Positions 50,410 to 59,257 are shown, numbered from the stretch's first letter. The stretch is 64,000 nucleotides of DNA from Paraburkholderia sp. BL25I1N1 (GCF_003002025.1 NZ_PVZB01000019.1:62001-126000); one strand, 5' to 3'. Numbers and translations: made by a program. The notes: generated by a model from the sequence alone, not told the origin.

Positions 50410-51675
50410 TCAGGTCGATGCGCGGTCGACATACGCCGCCGCCCCGCGCCCTGCCGCGAGGCCGCTGGCAAAGCAGGCGGTGAGCAGGTAGCCGCCCGTC
50501 GGCGCTTCCCAGTCGAGCATTTCGCCCGCGCAGAAGACGCCGGGCAGGCGCTCGATCATCAGATGTTCGTTGAGCGCCTCGAAGGGAATGCCGCCGGCGG
50601 TGCTGATTGCTTCCGCGATCGGACGGGCGCGCGTGAGCCGCACGGGCAGCGCCTTGATGGCGTGCGCGAGACCGTTGGCGTCCGCGAAAGCTTCTTTCGA
50701 CAGAATCTCATGCAACAGAGCCAGTTTTACCCCACCAATCCCGATCCGACCGTGCAAGTGACTCGACATCGAACGTGAGCCGCGCGGCCGCGTGACTTCG
50801 GCGACGACTCGCTCCAAAGCCAGGCCTGGCGCCAGATCGAGCATGATCGTGACGTCGCCGTCAGCCAGAATCCGCTCCCGAATCTGGCTCGACAAGGCAT
50901 AGATCAGACTGCCTTCGAGGCCCGTTTCGGTCAAAAGTATTTCACCTTGTCGATGGTGGACTTTATTGTCTACATCGGTGAGCGTGATGGCCACGGGCTT
51001 GACCGGTTGCCCCGCGAAACGCTCGCGCAGATAGGGGCTCCAGTCGGCGTCGAAGCCGCAGTTCGCTGGCAGTAGGGGCGTGACGGGCACATCGCGCGAG
51101 GCCATCAGCGGGACCCACGCGGCGTCCGAGCCGAGACGCGGCCAGCTTGCGCCGCCGAGCGCAAACACCACGGCGTCGAAGGTGACGGCTTGCTCGCCGT
51201 CCGGCGTGGCGAAACGGAGCATATGCGTGGCGTCGTCGCTGGCTTCGGCGTCCCAGCCGCACCATTTGTGGCGCATGTGAAAACGCACGCCCGCTTCGCG
51301 CAGTCGATGCAGCCACGCCCGCAGCATCGGTGCGGCTTTCATGTCGGCCGGAAAAACGCGCCCCGAACTGCCGACGAAGGTCTCCACGCCCAACTCGTGC
51401 AGCCACGCGCGCAAAGCGTCGGGATCGAAGGCCCGCACGAGCGGCGCGATCTGCTCGCGGCGCGCGCCGTAGCGGCCGAGAAACGGCTCGAGCGGCTCCG
51501 AATGCGTGATGTTCATGCCGCCTTTGCCCGCCATCAGAAATTTGCGGCCGACCGACGGCATGGCGTCATGGACGTCGACCTGCACGCCTTGCTGCGCGAG
51601 CGCCTCGGCGGCCATCAAGCCGGCGGGGCCGCCGCCGATCACGGCGACGCGGGCGGAATGGAATGAGGATGACAT
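50410..51675 (-). CDS. YhiN/HI0933-family flavoprotein
   Basis: A FAD/NAD(P)-binding oxidoreductase-like protein of unknown physiological role, about 421 aa from the ATG at 51675 (a longer reading to 51774 lacks homology). It has RVAVIGGGPAGLMAAEALAQQG, the family mark GRKFLMAGKGGMNITHSE, FALGGASWPRLGSDAAW, and the C-terminal GVFCAGEMLDWEAPTGGYLLTACFASGLAAG. The 34-bp repeat copy 2 lies inside it and encodes VDNKVHHRQGE. Confidence 0.9.
   Translation of the reverse strand: MSSSFHSARVAVIGGGPAGLMAAEALAQQGVQVDVHDAMPSVGRKFLMAGKGGMNITHSEPLEPFLGRYGARREQIAPLVRAFDPDALRAWLHELGVETFVGSSGRVFPADMKAAPMLRAWLHRLREAGVRFHMRHKWCGWDAEASDDATHMLRFATPDGEQAVTFDAVVFALGGASWPRLGSDAAWVPLMASRDVPVTPLLPANCGFDADWSPYLRERFAGQPVKPVAITLTDVDNKVHHRQGEILLTETGLEGSLIYALSSQIRERILADGDVTIMLDLAPGLALERVVAEVTRPRGSRSMSSHLHGRIGIGGVKLALLHEILSKEAFADANGLAHAIKALPVRLTRARPIAEAISTAGGIPFEALNEHLMIERLPGVFCAGEMLDWEAPTGGYLLTACFASGLAAGRGAAAYVDRAST
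50940..50973. repeat. 34-bp dispersed repeat, copy 2 (inside the flavoprotein gene)
   Basis: Matches copy 1 (49010-49043) at 30 of 34 bases. Within the coding strand it encodes part of the flavoprotein, so the gene is not broken by it. Confidence 0.6.
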
Positions 51676-52057
51676 GCGGGCCTGCGGAAGAGCGGAAGTG
51701 GCGGCGCGCACACGGTTCGGATGATCCGGCGGCGCGAAGGCCGCTATTTTCACACCGTGGACAGCGCAGGGCAAACGTGCGAGCGGATCGGCAGGCCGAA
51801 ATAGGCTGGGTTCAGGCGGTCCTGCATCCGGCCGGTTTGCTTCGGTGCCTTTGTTATCGAGCGGCGCGACCTATACTTTTCAGACACCTTCCATCGGACG
51901 CCGCACGCGTCTTCCTCGCGTCAGACCAACTCGCCACCTTCCCCGCCACCCGGCGCTATCCGCGCAATCGGAGCCGCTGTGTCACGGCCGGCGATCTGGT
52001 CCGCGCGTCTGCTGCCTGCGTGGATGTCTGAACGTCATCTGAATCAAGGAGACTGCC
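51676..52057. other. 382-bp intergenic region without a recognised gene
   Basis: Divergent spacer between the flavoprotein and the DUF1059 gene. Short ORFs here show no protein features. A GGAG run for the DUF1059 ATG lies at its right end (AAGGAGACTGCC). No promoter of good quality was found. Confidence 0.5.
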
Positions 52058-52267
52058 ATGTCCCGCAAATACATCGATTGCCGCGAGTTTCCGAGCGAAA
52101 CGAACTGCACCGTCGCCCTGTCTGCCGACAGCGAGAGCGAATTGCTCGACGCCGCCGTGCAGCACGCGGTCACGGTGCACAAACATACGGATTCGCCGGA
52201 ATTGCGCTCGCAACTCAAGACGCTCTTTCACGACGGCACGCCGCCGGTCGAAGCACCGCGCGCGTGA
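52058..52267 (+). CDS. DUF1059 protein
   Basis: A 69-aa small soluble protein: MSRKYIDCREFPSETNCTVALSADSESELLDAAVQHAVTVHKHTD. The conserved YIDCREFPS and NCTVALSADSE segments with AVQHAV match DUF1059, whose function is unknown. It has a strong AAGGAG ribosome site and stands alone. Confidence 0.9.
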   Translation: MSRKYIDCREFPSETNCTVALSADSESELLDAAVQHAVTVHKHTDSPELRSQLKTLFHDGTPPVEAPRA

Positions 52268-52297
52268 GCTGCTGTCTTTTAGGGCGCTACAGAACGA

Positions 52298-52338
52298 GCG
52301 ACCCGCGCGAACGGCACCTTGCCGCCCGCGCGGGTCGC
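52298..52338. terminator. Strong hairpin between convergent genes
   Basis: A perfect 12-bp stem GCGACCCGCGCG / CGCGCGGGTCGC with an inner CGGC / GCCG stem. It sits between DUF1059 and the minus-strand 106-aa gene; there is no U-run, so termination efficiency is uncertain. Confidence 0.6.
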
Positions 52339-52357
52339 AGCATCGTCGAACCAGGTC

Positions 52358-52678
52358 CTAGCCGGGGTACGCCTCGTCCACCTTCAACCCGGCGAGCTTG
52401 AAGATCACCCGCAGCGTTTGCGGCTTGATATCGCGCCGCGAAGCCAGCGTAGTCATGACGAAGTCGAGCACTTTGGCGTACTTGAGCATGGTCAGACAGG
52501 TTTCCATGTCCACGCTGCCGTCGCGCATGACTTCGGCCAGACGGAGCATCTCCGTCGAGATGTCACGCGCCATTTCCAGTTCGAGTTGCTGCTTCTCGGA
52601 CCACGCCGGGGTGGCGATCAGTTTCGCCAGCATTTCCTGAAATTTCTGTTCGACGTTTCCGTTGGGTACCGTATCCAT
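52358..52678 (-). CDS. 106-aa conserved-looking protein of unknown function
   Basis: A helical, charged protein: MDTVPNGNVEQKFQEMLAKLIATPAWSEKQQLELEMARD, then MRDGSVDMETCLTMLKYAKVLDFVMTTLASRRDIKPQTLRVIF. It has no signal peptide or membrane segment. The even distribution of charges and the sensible composition favour a real gene, but I do not recognise a family. Its 5' side faces the methyltransferase gene at 53062 across a 383-bp gap. Confidence 0.65.
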   Translation of the reverse strand: MDTVPNGNVEQKFQEMLAKLIATPAWSEKQQLELEMARDISTEMLRLAEVMRDGSVDMETCLTMLKYAKVLDFVMTTLASRRDIKPQTLRVIFKLAGLKVDEAYPG

Positions 52679-53061
52679 TGCCGCCTCTTCTATTTTCCGA
52701 GCACGCGTCCGCTTGAAGTCTCGGCGCGCTGCTGGTTACGTAACGTTCGGCCCGTGTTCCGGGACCGTCCTCCCCACATGCATTCGGTTCGCGTGGTGAA
52801 AGCCACGGCCGCAGCCCGTTGTTATAGGCGGCACAGCCGGCACCATCGTGCCTAGCCGTTACGCAAGCTGCTTTTGTACCTTTCCGAAACCTTCCACGCG
52901 GCGCTTTTCGTGCAGGAAGTGTTCCAGGTTTGTGCTCTTTCTGGCATGGTTTGGCGGCTCCTTCGGTCAGCAAGCCGCACTTTGGGTAAACTGGCAGCAA
53001 CTTTTCCCTTTTTCCGTCGCCTGTCGCACGTTCACGCTGCAATTATTGGCGATTTCCCTCG
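52679..53061. other. 383-bp divergent spacer without a recognised gene
   Basis: Contains a perfect palindrome GTTACGTAAC at 52735-52744, which could be a regulator site. No credible ORF was found. Confidence 0.45.
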
Positions 53062-53898
53062 ATGTCCACCAAAACGCACGAAATCCGCCCCAACCAATCC
53101 GTCGAATTGCTGAAGGAGCTGCATATCCTCACGCGCGACGGCAAGATGAACCAGGACAGCCGCCGCAAGCTGAAACAGGTCTATCACCTGTTCCAGTTCA
53201 TCGAGCCGCTGCTCAAAGACCTCAAGAACGAGCAAGGCGCCGTGACCCTCGTCGACCACGGCGCGGGCAAGTCCTATCTAGGTTTTATCCTGTATGACCT
53301 TTTCTTCAAGGAATTTCAGGGCGATGCGGGCGGTGCGTCACACATATATGGTATTGAGACGCGCGAGGAGCTTGTCGCGAAGTCGGAGGAACTGGCGCAA
53401 CGGCTGGGATTCACCGGCATGTCGTTTCTGAATCTGTCGGTGGCGGACTCGATTACGTCGGACCGCTTGCCGGCCCGGATCGACATCGTGACCGCGCTGC
53501 ACGCCTGCAACACCGCAACCGACGACGCGCTGCGCTTCGCGCTCGAAAAGAAGGCGAAGTACATCGTGGTCGTGCCGTGCTGTCAGGCCGAGGTGGCGGG
53601 GGTATTGCGGCAGAACAAGGGCAAATCGCTCGGCAACGCCCTCACGGAAATCTGGCGGCATCCGTTGCACACGCGGGAGTTCGGGAGCCAGATCACGAAC
53701 GTGCTGCGGTGTTTGCAGCTTGAAGCGCACGGCTATCAGGTCAGCGTGACCGAACTGGTGGGCTGGGAGCATTCCATGAAGAATGAACTCATCATCGCCC
53801 AGTACAAGGATTTGCCGAGGCGCCGGCCGGCGGAGCGCTTGAACGAGGTGATGGAAACGCTCGGGATCGAGGAGTTGAAGGAACGGTTTTTTGTTTGA
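53062..53898 (+). CDS. SAM-dependent methyltransferase (Methyltransf_32-like)
   Basis: 278 aa. The middle carries TLVDHGAGKSYLGFILYDLFF (SAM motif I-like) and IYGIETREELVAKSEELAQRLGF. ALHACNTATDDALRFALEKKAKYIVVVPCCQAEVAGVL matches the Methyltransf_32 family (GSTCD-like), where an LHACNTATDDAL block is typical. The substrate may be RNA (inference). It stands alone on the plus strand. Confidence 0.82.
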   Translation: MSTKTHEIRPNQSVELLKELHILTRDGKMNQDSRRKLKQVYHLFQFIEPLLKDLKNEQGAVTLVDHGAGKSYLGFILYDLFFKEFQGDAGGASHIYGIETREELVAKSEELAQRLGFTGMSFLNLSVADSITSDRLPARIDIVTALHACNTATDDALRFALEKKAKYIVVVPCCQAEVAGVLRQNKGKSLGNALTEIWRHPLHTREFGSQITNVLRCLQLEAHGYQVSVTELVGWEHSMKNELIIAQYKDLPRRRPAERLNEVMETLGIEELKERFFV

Positions 53899-53958
53899 GC
53901 CTGATGGGGCGGCGGCGCGCGGTCGCTTTTGCGGGCCGTTGCGCGTAGTAGCGCTTCA

Positions 53959-54513
53959 TCAACGCTTCATCAACGCATTCCAGCCCGCCAGCCCGATTCG
54001 CCGGAGCGTTTCCTGATTCCGCTCGTAAATCTCTTCAGCGTCGGGAAAAGCCTGAACCGCGCGCTCGATGCTGTCCTCGCGCAGTAAATGCAAAATCGGA
54101 TACGGCGCGCGATTCGTGTAGTTCTCGATATCGTCGGGCTCGCTGCCTTCGAACTGATAAAAGGGATGGAAGCTCGCGATCTGAACGACGCCTTCAAGCC
54201 GAAGCTGCTTGAGCATGCGTTCGGCGAAAAACAGGCAATCGTTGTAGTCGAGAAAATCGCTGAGCGCTTGCGGCACGATTAACAGCGTCGTATCCACGGC
54301 ATCCGGGTCGGCGGCGACGAGCGTCTGAAGCTCCGTTTCCAGATCGGTCAGCACGCCTTCCATGTCCACGGCATCGCTGACGGCATAGCGAATCTGTCCC
54401 TTCACATGGACTGCCTTCGCGAACGGGCAGAGATTGAGGCCGATCACAGCCTCGGTCAGCCAGTGACGAGTAGCGGCAACAACGGCATCGTGGGATTCGG
54501 CGGACAGCGACAT
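53959..54513 (-). CDS. DUF1415 protein
   Basis: 184 aa, with ATRHWLTEAVIGLNLCPFAKAVHVKGQIRYAVS, LLIVPQALSDFLDYNDCLFFAERML and ASFHPFYQFEGSEPDDIENYTNRAPYPILHLLREDSI. These match DUF1415, a conserved family of unknown function. The conserved LCPFAK and FHPFYQF motifs suggest a metal- or cofactor-binding enzyme, but this is inference. Confidence 0.92.
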   Translation of the reverse strand: MSLSAESHDAVVAATRHWLTEAVIGLNLCPFAKAVHVKGQIRYAVSDAVDMEGVLTDLETELQTLVAADPDAVDTTLLIVPQALSDFLDYNDCLFFAERMLKQLRLEGVVQIASFHPFYQFEGSEPDDIENYTNRAPYPILHLLREDSIERAVQAFPDAEEIYERNQETLRRIGLAGWNALMKR

Positions 54514-54607
54514 GGCAGGCGGCGCGGGAGATAAAGCGCCATTTTAACGGGCGGATCGGCGTCGATTCGCGTCTCGCTCAAACAGAACGTCAAGGCTGAA
54601 AATTCGG

Positions 54608-55276
54608 TTAGCTGCCGCTGCCGCTGCCGCTGCCGCTGCCGCTGCTGCAGCTGCCGCACGCCGCGGCGATCAACTGTGCGGCGACTTTCGGCGCGGCCAG
54701 AATGGGCCCGCATCCGGGCCCATAGGTCTGGCTGGCCGCATACACGCCTTCGATCATCAAACCGAGCGCGTTGGCGAGCGCTACCGGATCATCGGCGCCG
54801 GCCGCCGTGGTCAGTTCCGTGAGCCGCGCCATCAAGCGAGCCTTGTTGCGAAACACGAATTGCCGCGCCGGATGCGCCGCCTCCGGAAACTCCACCGACA
54901 CGTTCACGAATGGACAGCCGCGATAATCGTCGACAGACGCGCGCACCGCGAGGTCGTCGAAATATTGCTGTAGCTGCCTTGCCGGTTCGCCCGGATGCTT
55001 GGCGAAGCTTCGCTCCACATAGCTGAAGAACTGCTCGTCCTTGCGCTCCAGGTAAGCCATGACCAGGTCGTCTTTCGACGAAAACTGCCGGTACAAGCTC
55101 ATCTTGTTCACGCCCGCGCGCTCGACCACCGCGTCCACACCGACGGCTCGCACGCCCTCGCGATAGAACAGCTCGTCCGCGGCACGCAGCAAGTGCTGCT
55201 GCGCCTGCGGGCCGGCGGTCTGCGCGCCGCGCGTGCGGCGCGCGACGGCCGGCTTTGGGGTTTGACTGTCGGACAT
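54608..55276 (-). CDS. TetR-family transcriptional regulator
   Basis: 222 aa with an N-terminal TetR helix-turn-helix (HLLRAADELFYREGVRAVGVDAVVERAGVNKMSLYRQFSSKDDLVMAYLERKDEQFF). The ligand-binding helices include RGCPFVNVSVEFPEAAHPAR. The C-terminus is a Gly-Ser tail encoded by five copies of GCTGCC. It faces an MFS transporter gene and probably represses it and itself; three GTnAC-type operator sites lie in the spacer. Confidence 0.93.
   Translation of the reverse strand: MSDSQTPKPAVARRTRGAQTAGPQAQQHLLRAADELFYREGVRAVGVDAVVERAGVNKMSLYRQFSSKDDLVMAYLERKDEQFFSYVERSFAKHPGEPARQLQQYFDDLAVRASVDDYRGCPFVNVSVEFPEAAHPARQFVFRNKARLMARLTELTTAAGADDPVALANALGLMIEGVYAASQTYGPGCGPILAAPKVAAQLIAAACGSCSSGSGSGSGSGS
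54611..54640. repeat. Hexanucleotide repeat (GCTGCC)5 at the 3' end of the TetR gene
   Basis: Five perfect GCTGCC units encode GS repeats on the minus strand. Copy-number change would lengthen or shorten the tail by two residues without a frameshift. Confidence 0.85.
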
Positions 55277-55304
55277 GGATGACCACCTGAACTCAATTAA
55301 CGCC

Positions 55305-55333
55305 TTGACATGTTACCGAGCAGTAACTAAGAT
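55305..55333 (+). promoter_or_regulatory. Near-consensus sigma-70 promoter with operator in the spacer, for the MFS gene
   Basis: TTGACA, a 17-bp spacer, then TAAGAT. The inverted repeat TGTTAC-N6-GTAACT (55311-55328) fills the spacer, so a bound TetR dimer would block RNA polymerase. Confidence 0.75.
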
Positions 55334-55345
55334 CGCAACATCTAT

Positions 55346-55385
55346 TGTGACTGATCTGTCACAAGTCCTTTACCGAACACGTAAC
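55346..55385. promoter_or_regulatory. Further GTnAC-type operators between TetR and MFS genes
   Basis: A perfect inverted repeat TGTGAC-N6-GTCACA (55346-55363) has the same layout as the spacer operator. A third, looser copy TTTACCGAACACGTAAC is at 55369-55385. Confidence 0.6.
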
Positions 55386-55431
55386 AATCTAAGCGGCGTC
55401 GCCTGCGGAGCAGGTGTCGATTGGAGAATCC

Positions 55432-56715
55432 ATGAACTGGGCAGCAAGACTGATTGGCGGACGTTTCCACTACGGCTGGTTGACCGTCGCGGTGGTTTTT
55501 CTGGTGCTGCTGGCGGCGGCCGGCACGCGCGCCACGCCGAGCGTGATGATGCTGCCGCTCGAGCATCAATTCGGCTGGAGTCGCGCAACGATTTCTCTCG
55601 CGATCTCCGTGAACATCGCGCTGTACGGTCTGATGGGACCGTTCGCGGCGGCGGCGATGCAACGTTTCGGTGTGCGTCCCACGCTGCTGGCCGCGCTGGG
55701 GACGATGGCGGCGGGCGTCGCGCTGTCGTCGCTGATGACGCACCCGTGGCAAATGGTCCTGATCTGGGGCGTGATGGTCGGTGGCTCGACGGGTGTCGCG
55801 GCGCTGTCGCTCTCGGCGACGGTGGTGACGCGCTGGTTCACCACGCGGCGCGGCCTCGTCATGGGCATTCTCACGGCAAGTTCGGCGACCGGCCAACTCG
55901 TGTTCCTGCCGATGCTCGCCGCCATCGCCGAGCACCACGGCTGGCGGCAAGTGGTGTGGGTCGTCGCCATTGCGGCCGCGGTCGTGATTCCGCTGGTGGC
56001 GTTTCTGTTGCCCGAGCGCCCGGCCGACATGAAGCTGCGCCCGTACGGCGAACCGCACGATTCGCCCATCAACAGCACCGTCACCAAGCAGAATCCGCTG
56101 GCGATCGCCTTCGGCACACTCGCCATGGCCAGCAAGACGCGCGACTTCTGGTTGCTGTTCTTCAGCTTCTTTATCTGCGGCGCAAGCACCAACGGCTATG
56201 TCGGCACGCATCTAATCGCGATGTGCGGCGACTACGGCATGACGGAAGTGCAGGGCGCTTCCCTGCTTGCCGCGATGGGCATCTTCGATCTGTTCGGCAC
56301 GACCCTCTCGGGCTGGTTGTCCGACCGCTTCAATAGCCGCGTGCTGCTGTTCTGGTACTACGGCCTGCGCGGTTTGTCGTTGATGTATCTGCCGCACGCG
56401 TTCGGCATCGACTTCTTCGGGTTGCCGCTGTTCGCCGTGTTCTACGGCCTCGACTGGATCGCGACCGTGCCGCCGACCGTGCGTCTGGCCACCGACGTCT
56501 ACGGCAAGGAATCGGCGCCGGTGGTGTTCGGCTGGGTCGTTGCCGGGCATCAACTCGGCGCGGCGTTCGCGGCGCTCGGCGCGGGTATGCTGCGCGCGAG
56601 CCTCGGTACGTACACGGTGGCGTCGATGATTTCCGGCGGCTTGTGCCTCGTGGCGGCGGTGATCGTATTGCGGATCAACCGGCCCGCCAAAGTGCCGGAA
56701 CCGCAGGTGGCGTAG
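55432..56715 (+). CDS. MFS transporter, TetR-controlled
   Basis: A 427-aa inner-membrane transporter from the ATG at 55432 (GGAG 5 nt upstream) with about 12 hydrophobic segments: FHYGWLTVAVVFLVLLAAAGTRATPSVMMLPLEHQFGW resembles the OFA/monocarboxylate subgroup, and ATVVTRWFTTRRGLVMGILTAS is typical of it. GWLSDRFNSRVLLFWYYGLRG is the MFS A-like motif in the second half. The substrate is unknown. Divergent from the TetR gene and followed by a terminator. Confidence 0.9.
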   Translation: MNWAARLIGGRFHYGWLTVAVVFLVLLAAAGTRATPSVMMLPLEHQFGWSRATISLAISVNIALYGLMGPFAAAAMQRFGVRPTLLAALGTMAAGVALSSLMTHPWQMVLIWGVMVGGSTGVAALSLSATVVTRWFTTRRGLVMGILTASSATGQLVFLPMLAAIAEHHGWRQVVWVVAIAAAVVIPLVAFLLPERPADMKLRPYGEPHDSPINSTVTKQNPLAIAFGTLAMASKTRDFWLLFFSFFICGASTNGYVGTHLIAMCGDYGMTEVQGASLLAAMGIFDLFGTTLSGWLSDRFNSRVLLFWYYGLRGLSLMYLPHAFGIDFFGLPLFAVFYGLDWIATVPPTVRLATDVYGKESAPVVFGWVVAGHQLGAAFAALGAGMLRASLGTYTVASMISGGLCLVAAVIVLRINRPAKVPEPQVA

Positions 56716-56797
56716 AGCCGCACGCAATCGACCTGCACGATGCCGGCAAATGCACCGGTTTGAAATCGCGCGCGGCTGTTCGGGCATCGCGACAACG

Positions 56798-56820
56798 ACG
56801 GCCCCGCAAGGGGCCGTTTT
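56798..56820 (+). terminator. Terminator of the MFS gene
   Basis: Stem ACGGCCCC / GGGGCCGT with a GCAA tetraloop followed by UUUU. Confidence 0.85.
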
Positions 56821-56941
56821 GCTATCGCAGCCGGCGCGAAACAAACTGCTCGCTTGTTGGCGCACGCGTGCCAAGCCCGGTTATGCTATGTGGCCCCCGG
56901 GCAGTTGCCCGTCGATCATGAATTTCGACCGAGAGAAGCGC

Positions 56942-57535
56942 ATGACCAACAAACCCGCCCCTACCGCAATTGCCATTCACGAGCTGATTGCAGGCCGCTG
57001 GAGCCCGCGCGCGTATTCGAGCGAGCCGGTGAGCCGCGAGCATCTGCACTCCGTGCTCGAAGCGGCACGCTGGGCGCCGTCTTCGTATAACGCGCAGCCG
57101 TGGCGTTTTCTCGTATTCGACCGCAGCGTCGATGAAGTCTCGTTCAAGCAGGCCTTCGCCACGCTGGTGCCGTTCAACCAGGGCTGGAATGCGCCCGCGC
57201 CGGTGCTGATCGCGGTGACTACGCACACCTTGACCAACAAGGGCGAGGTGAATCGCTGCGCACCGTACGATGCGGGCGCCGCGGCGATGGCGCTGGTCTT
57301 GCAGGCGCATGCGCTCGGCCTGGCCGCGCACCAGATGAGCGGGTTCGACCCGAACGCGTTCCGCGCCGCATTCAAGCTGCCGAACGACGTCGAAGTGATC
57401 GCGATGATTTCGCTCGGTCATTACGGCGACGTGGACAAACTGGATCCGGTTTTGCGCGAGCGCGAAAAGTCGGTGCGTCAGCGTCTGCCGCTGGCGGAAA
57501 TTGCTTATGGCGGCGGCTGGAAGAAAGCGTTCTGA
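56942..57535 (+). CDS. Nitroreductase-family protein
   Basis: An FMN-dependent oxidoreductase relative, 197 aa from the ATG at 56942 with GAGAGAAG upstream; an upstream extension lacks homology. It has IHELIAGRWSPRAYSSEPVSREHLHSVLEAARWAPSSYNAQPWRFLV (FMN phosphate-binding RSPRAY-like and SSYNAQPWRF motifs), LQAHALGLAAHQMSGFD and VEVIAMISLGHYGD. The substrate is unknown. Followed by a terminator. Confidence 0.92.
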   Translation: MTNKPAPTAIAIHELIAGRWSPRAYSSEPVSREHLHSVLEAARWAPSSYNAQPWRFLVFDRSVDEVSFKQAFATLVPFNQGWNAPAPVLIAVTTHTLTNKGEVNRCAPYDAGAAAMALVLQAHALGLAAHQMSGFDPNAFRAAFKLPNDVEVIAMISLGHYGDVDKLDPVLREREKSVRQRLPLAEIAYGGGWKKAF

Positions 57536-57566
57536 GCGGTTTTCAGCCTATCTATTGAGTAACGCG

Positions 57567-57595
57567 AACGCGCGGCGCTGACCGCGCGTTTTTTA
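57567..57595 (+). terminator. Terminator of the nitroreductase gene
   Basis: Stem AACGCGCGG / CCGCGCGTT with loop CGCTGA followed by a U-run that touches the convergent MFS stop codon. Confidence 0.85.
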
Positions 57596-59068
57596 TTCGG
57601 CGTCATCCGCGACGCTCGACAGCGGCGTCGCCACGCTCTCCAGCGACTTGCGCTCCGCATCCACGCCCCAGATCGCCGCGATTACCGCCGCCGCCAGCAT
57701 CAGACCTGCGCCGACCAGATAGCCGTAAAACACTTCGCTGCGCTGATGCGTGTCGATCAGCCGGCCAAAAAACGCCGGCCCCGCGATGCCGCCGAGCGCC
57801 GTGCCGAACGCGTAGAAAACCGCAATGGCCAGCGCGCGAATTTCCAGTGGAAACGATTCGCTGACTGTCAGGTAAGCCGAACTCGCGGCCGCCGACGCGA
57901 AGAAGAAAATCACCATCCACGCGATCGTCTGCATCGCGACGGTGAGCATCTGCTGCTCGAACAGGTAGCCGCTCAGCGTCAGCAGGATGCCGGAGATCGC
58001 GTAAGTCGCCGTGATCATTTTGCGCCGCCCGATCACGTCGAAGAGCCGCCCGAGCAGCAGCGGTCCGAGGAAATTGCCGAGCGCAAAGGGCATTAGATAC
58101 CAGCCGATGCGCTCGCCCGGCACGTGGTAGAAATCGGTGAGCACGAGTGCGTAGGTGAAAAAGATCGCGTTGTAACAAAACGCCTGCGCGGTCATCAGCG
58201 ACAGACCGACCAGCGCGCGCCGTCGGTGCACGTTAAAGAGCGTATGAAATACCTCGTGCAGCGGCGTGTGTCCGCGAGCGCGTAAGCGCAGGCGCGTGAG
58301 GTCGTTGTCGGAGAGCGCGTGGCCTTCGTTGCGAAAGCGCGTTTCGATGCCTTCGACAATCGCGCGCGCGTCGCGCTCGTCGCCGTGCGTAAGGAGCCAA
58401 CGCGGGCTTTCGGGCACCCAGATACGCATGGGCAAAATCCCCAGCGCCAGCACCGCGCCGATAAAGAAACAGGCGCGCCAGCCCCAGTCGGGCGGCAGCA
58501 GATGCGGATCGAGCAGCACCAGCGAGCCGGCCGCGCCGAGGCCCGCGCCGACCCAGAACGTGCCGTTGATGCCCAGATCGGTCCAGCCGCGCACACGGGC
58601 TGGCGTGAATTCCTGGATCGTCGAATTGATCGCCGTGTATTCGCCGCCGATCCCGGCGCCGGTCAGGAAGCGAAACAGCAGAAAACTCGCCAGATTCCAC
58701 GACAGCGCGGTTGCCGCCGTCGCTGCCAGATACAGGGCGAGCGTGATGAAAAACAGCTTGCGGCGTCCGAGCCGGTCGGTGAGCCAACCGAATCCCAACG
58801 CGCCGAGCACCGCCCCGGCGATGTAGGCGCTACCGGCCAGTCCGACGTCGGCGTTGGTAAAGTGCAACGATGGACTAAACTTCAACGCACTTGCGACCGC
58901 GCCCGCCAGCGTGACTTCCAGACCGTCGAGCAGCCACGTCACGCCAAGCGCCGCCACGATCAGCGAGTGAAACCGGCCCCACGGCAGACGGTCGAGCCGC
59001 GAGGGCAGATCCGTGTCGACGACCGTGGCGTTTTTTTCGTGGACAGCGGCAGTAGGCGGCGCGCTCAT
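57593..59068 (-). CDS. MFS transporter, MHS/sugar-porter-like
   Basis: A 491-aa transporter from the ATG at 59068 (AGGAG 10 nt upstream; another ATG is at 59086). About 12 membrane segments are visible, with motif A GFGWLTDRLGRRKLFFITLAL, RFLTGAGIGGEYTAINSTIQEF and a PESPRWLL motif common to sugar and organic-acid porters. A long central loop follows (DERDARAIVEGIETRFRNEG). The substrate is unknown. Divergent from the Hsp70-like gene by 189 bp. Confidence 0.9.
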   Translation of the reverse strand: MSAPPTAAVHEKNATVVDTDLPSRLDRLPWGRFHSLIVAALGVTWLLDGLEVTLAGAVASALKFSPSLHFTNADVGLAGSAYIAGAVLGALGFGWLTDRLGRRKLFFITLALYLAATAATALSWNLASFLLFRFLTGAGIGGEYTAINSTIQEFTPARVRGWTDLGINGTFWVGAGLGAAGSLVLLDPHLLPPDWGWRACFFIGAVLALGILPMRIWVPESPRWLLTHGDERDARAIVEGIETRFRNEGHALSDNDLTRLRLRARGHTPLHEVFHTLFNVHRRRALVGLSLMTAQAFCYNAIFFTYALVLTDFYHVPGERIGWYLMPFALGNFLGPLLLGRLFDVIGRRKMITATYAISGILLTLSGYLFEQQMLTVAMQTIAWMVIFFFASAAASSAYLTVSESFPLEIRALAIAVFYAFGTALGGIAGPAFFGRLIDTHQRSEVFYGYLVGAGLMLAAAVIAAIWGVDAERKSLESVATPLSSVADDAE

Positions 59069-59257
59069 TGCTTGAAGTCTCCTCAATTCCGAAAATTGGC
59101 GGCATATCCTGTCAAAATGAGCAATATTCGTTCCGTCGAACTGCGTTTTTGCGTTCTCGCGAGCGTGCCTGAAACGTCAGTTGATGCTGATTGGGCTTTC
59201 GTGTTACAAAGCCGCTCCCCCTTCTGTCCGCGCCAGCCGTGAGCGGCGATTCCTGCC

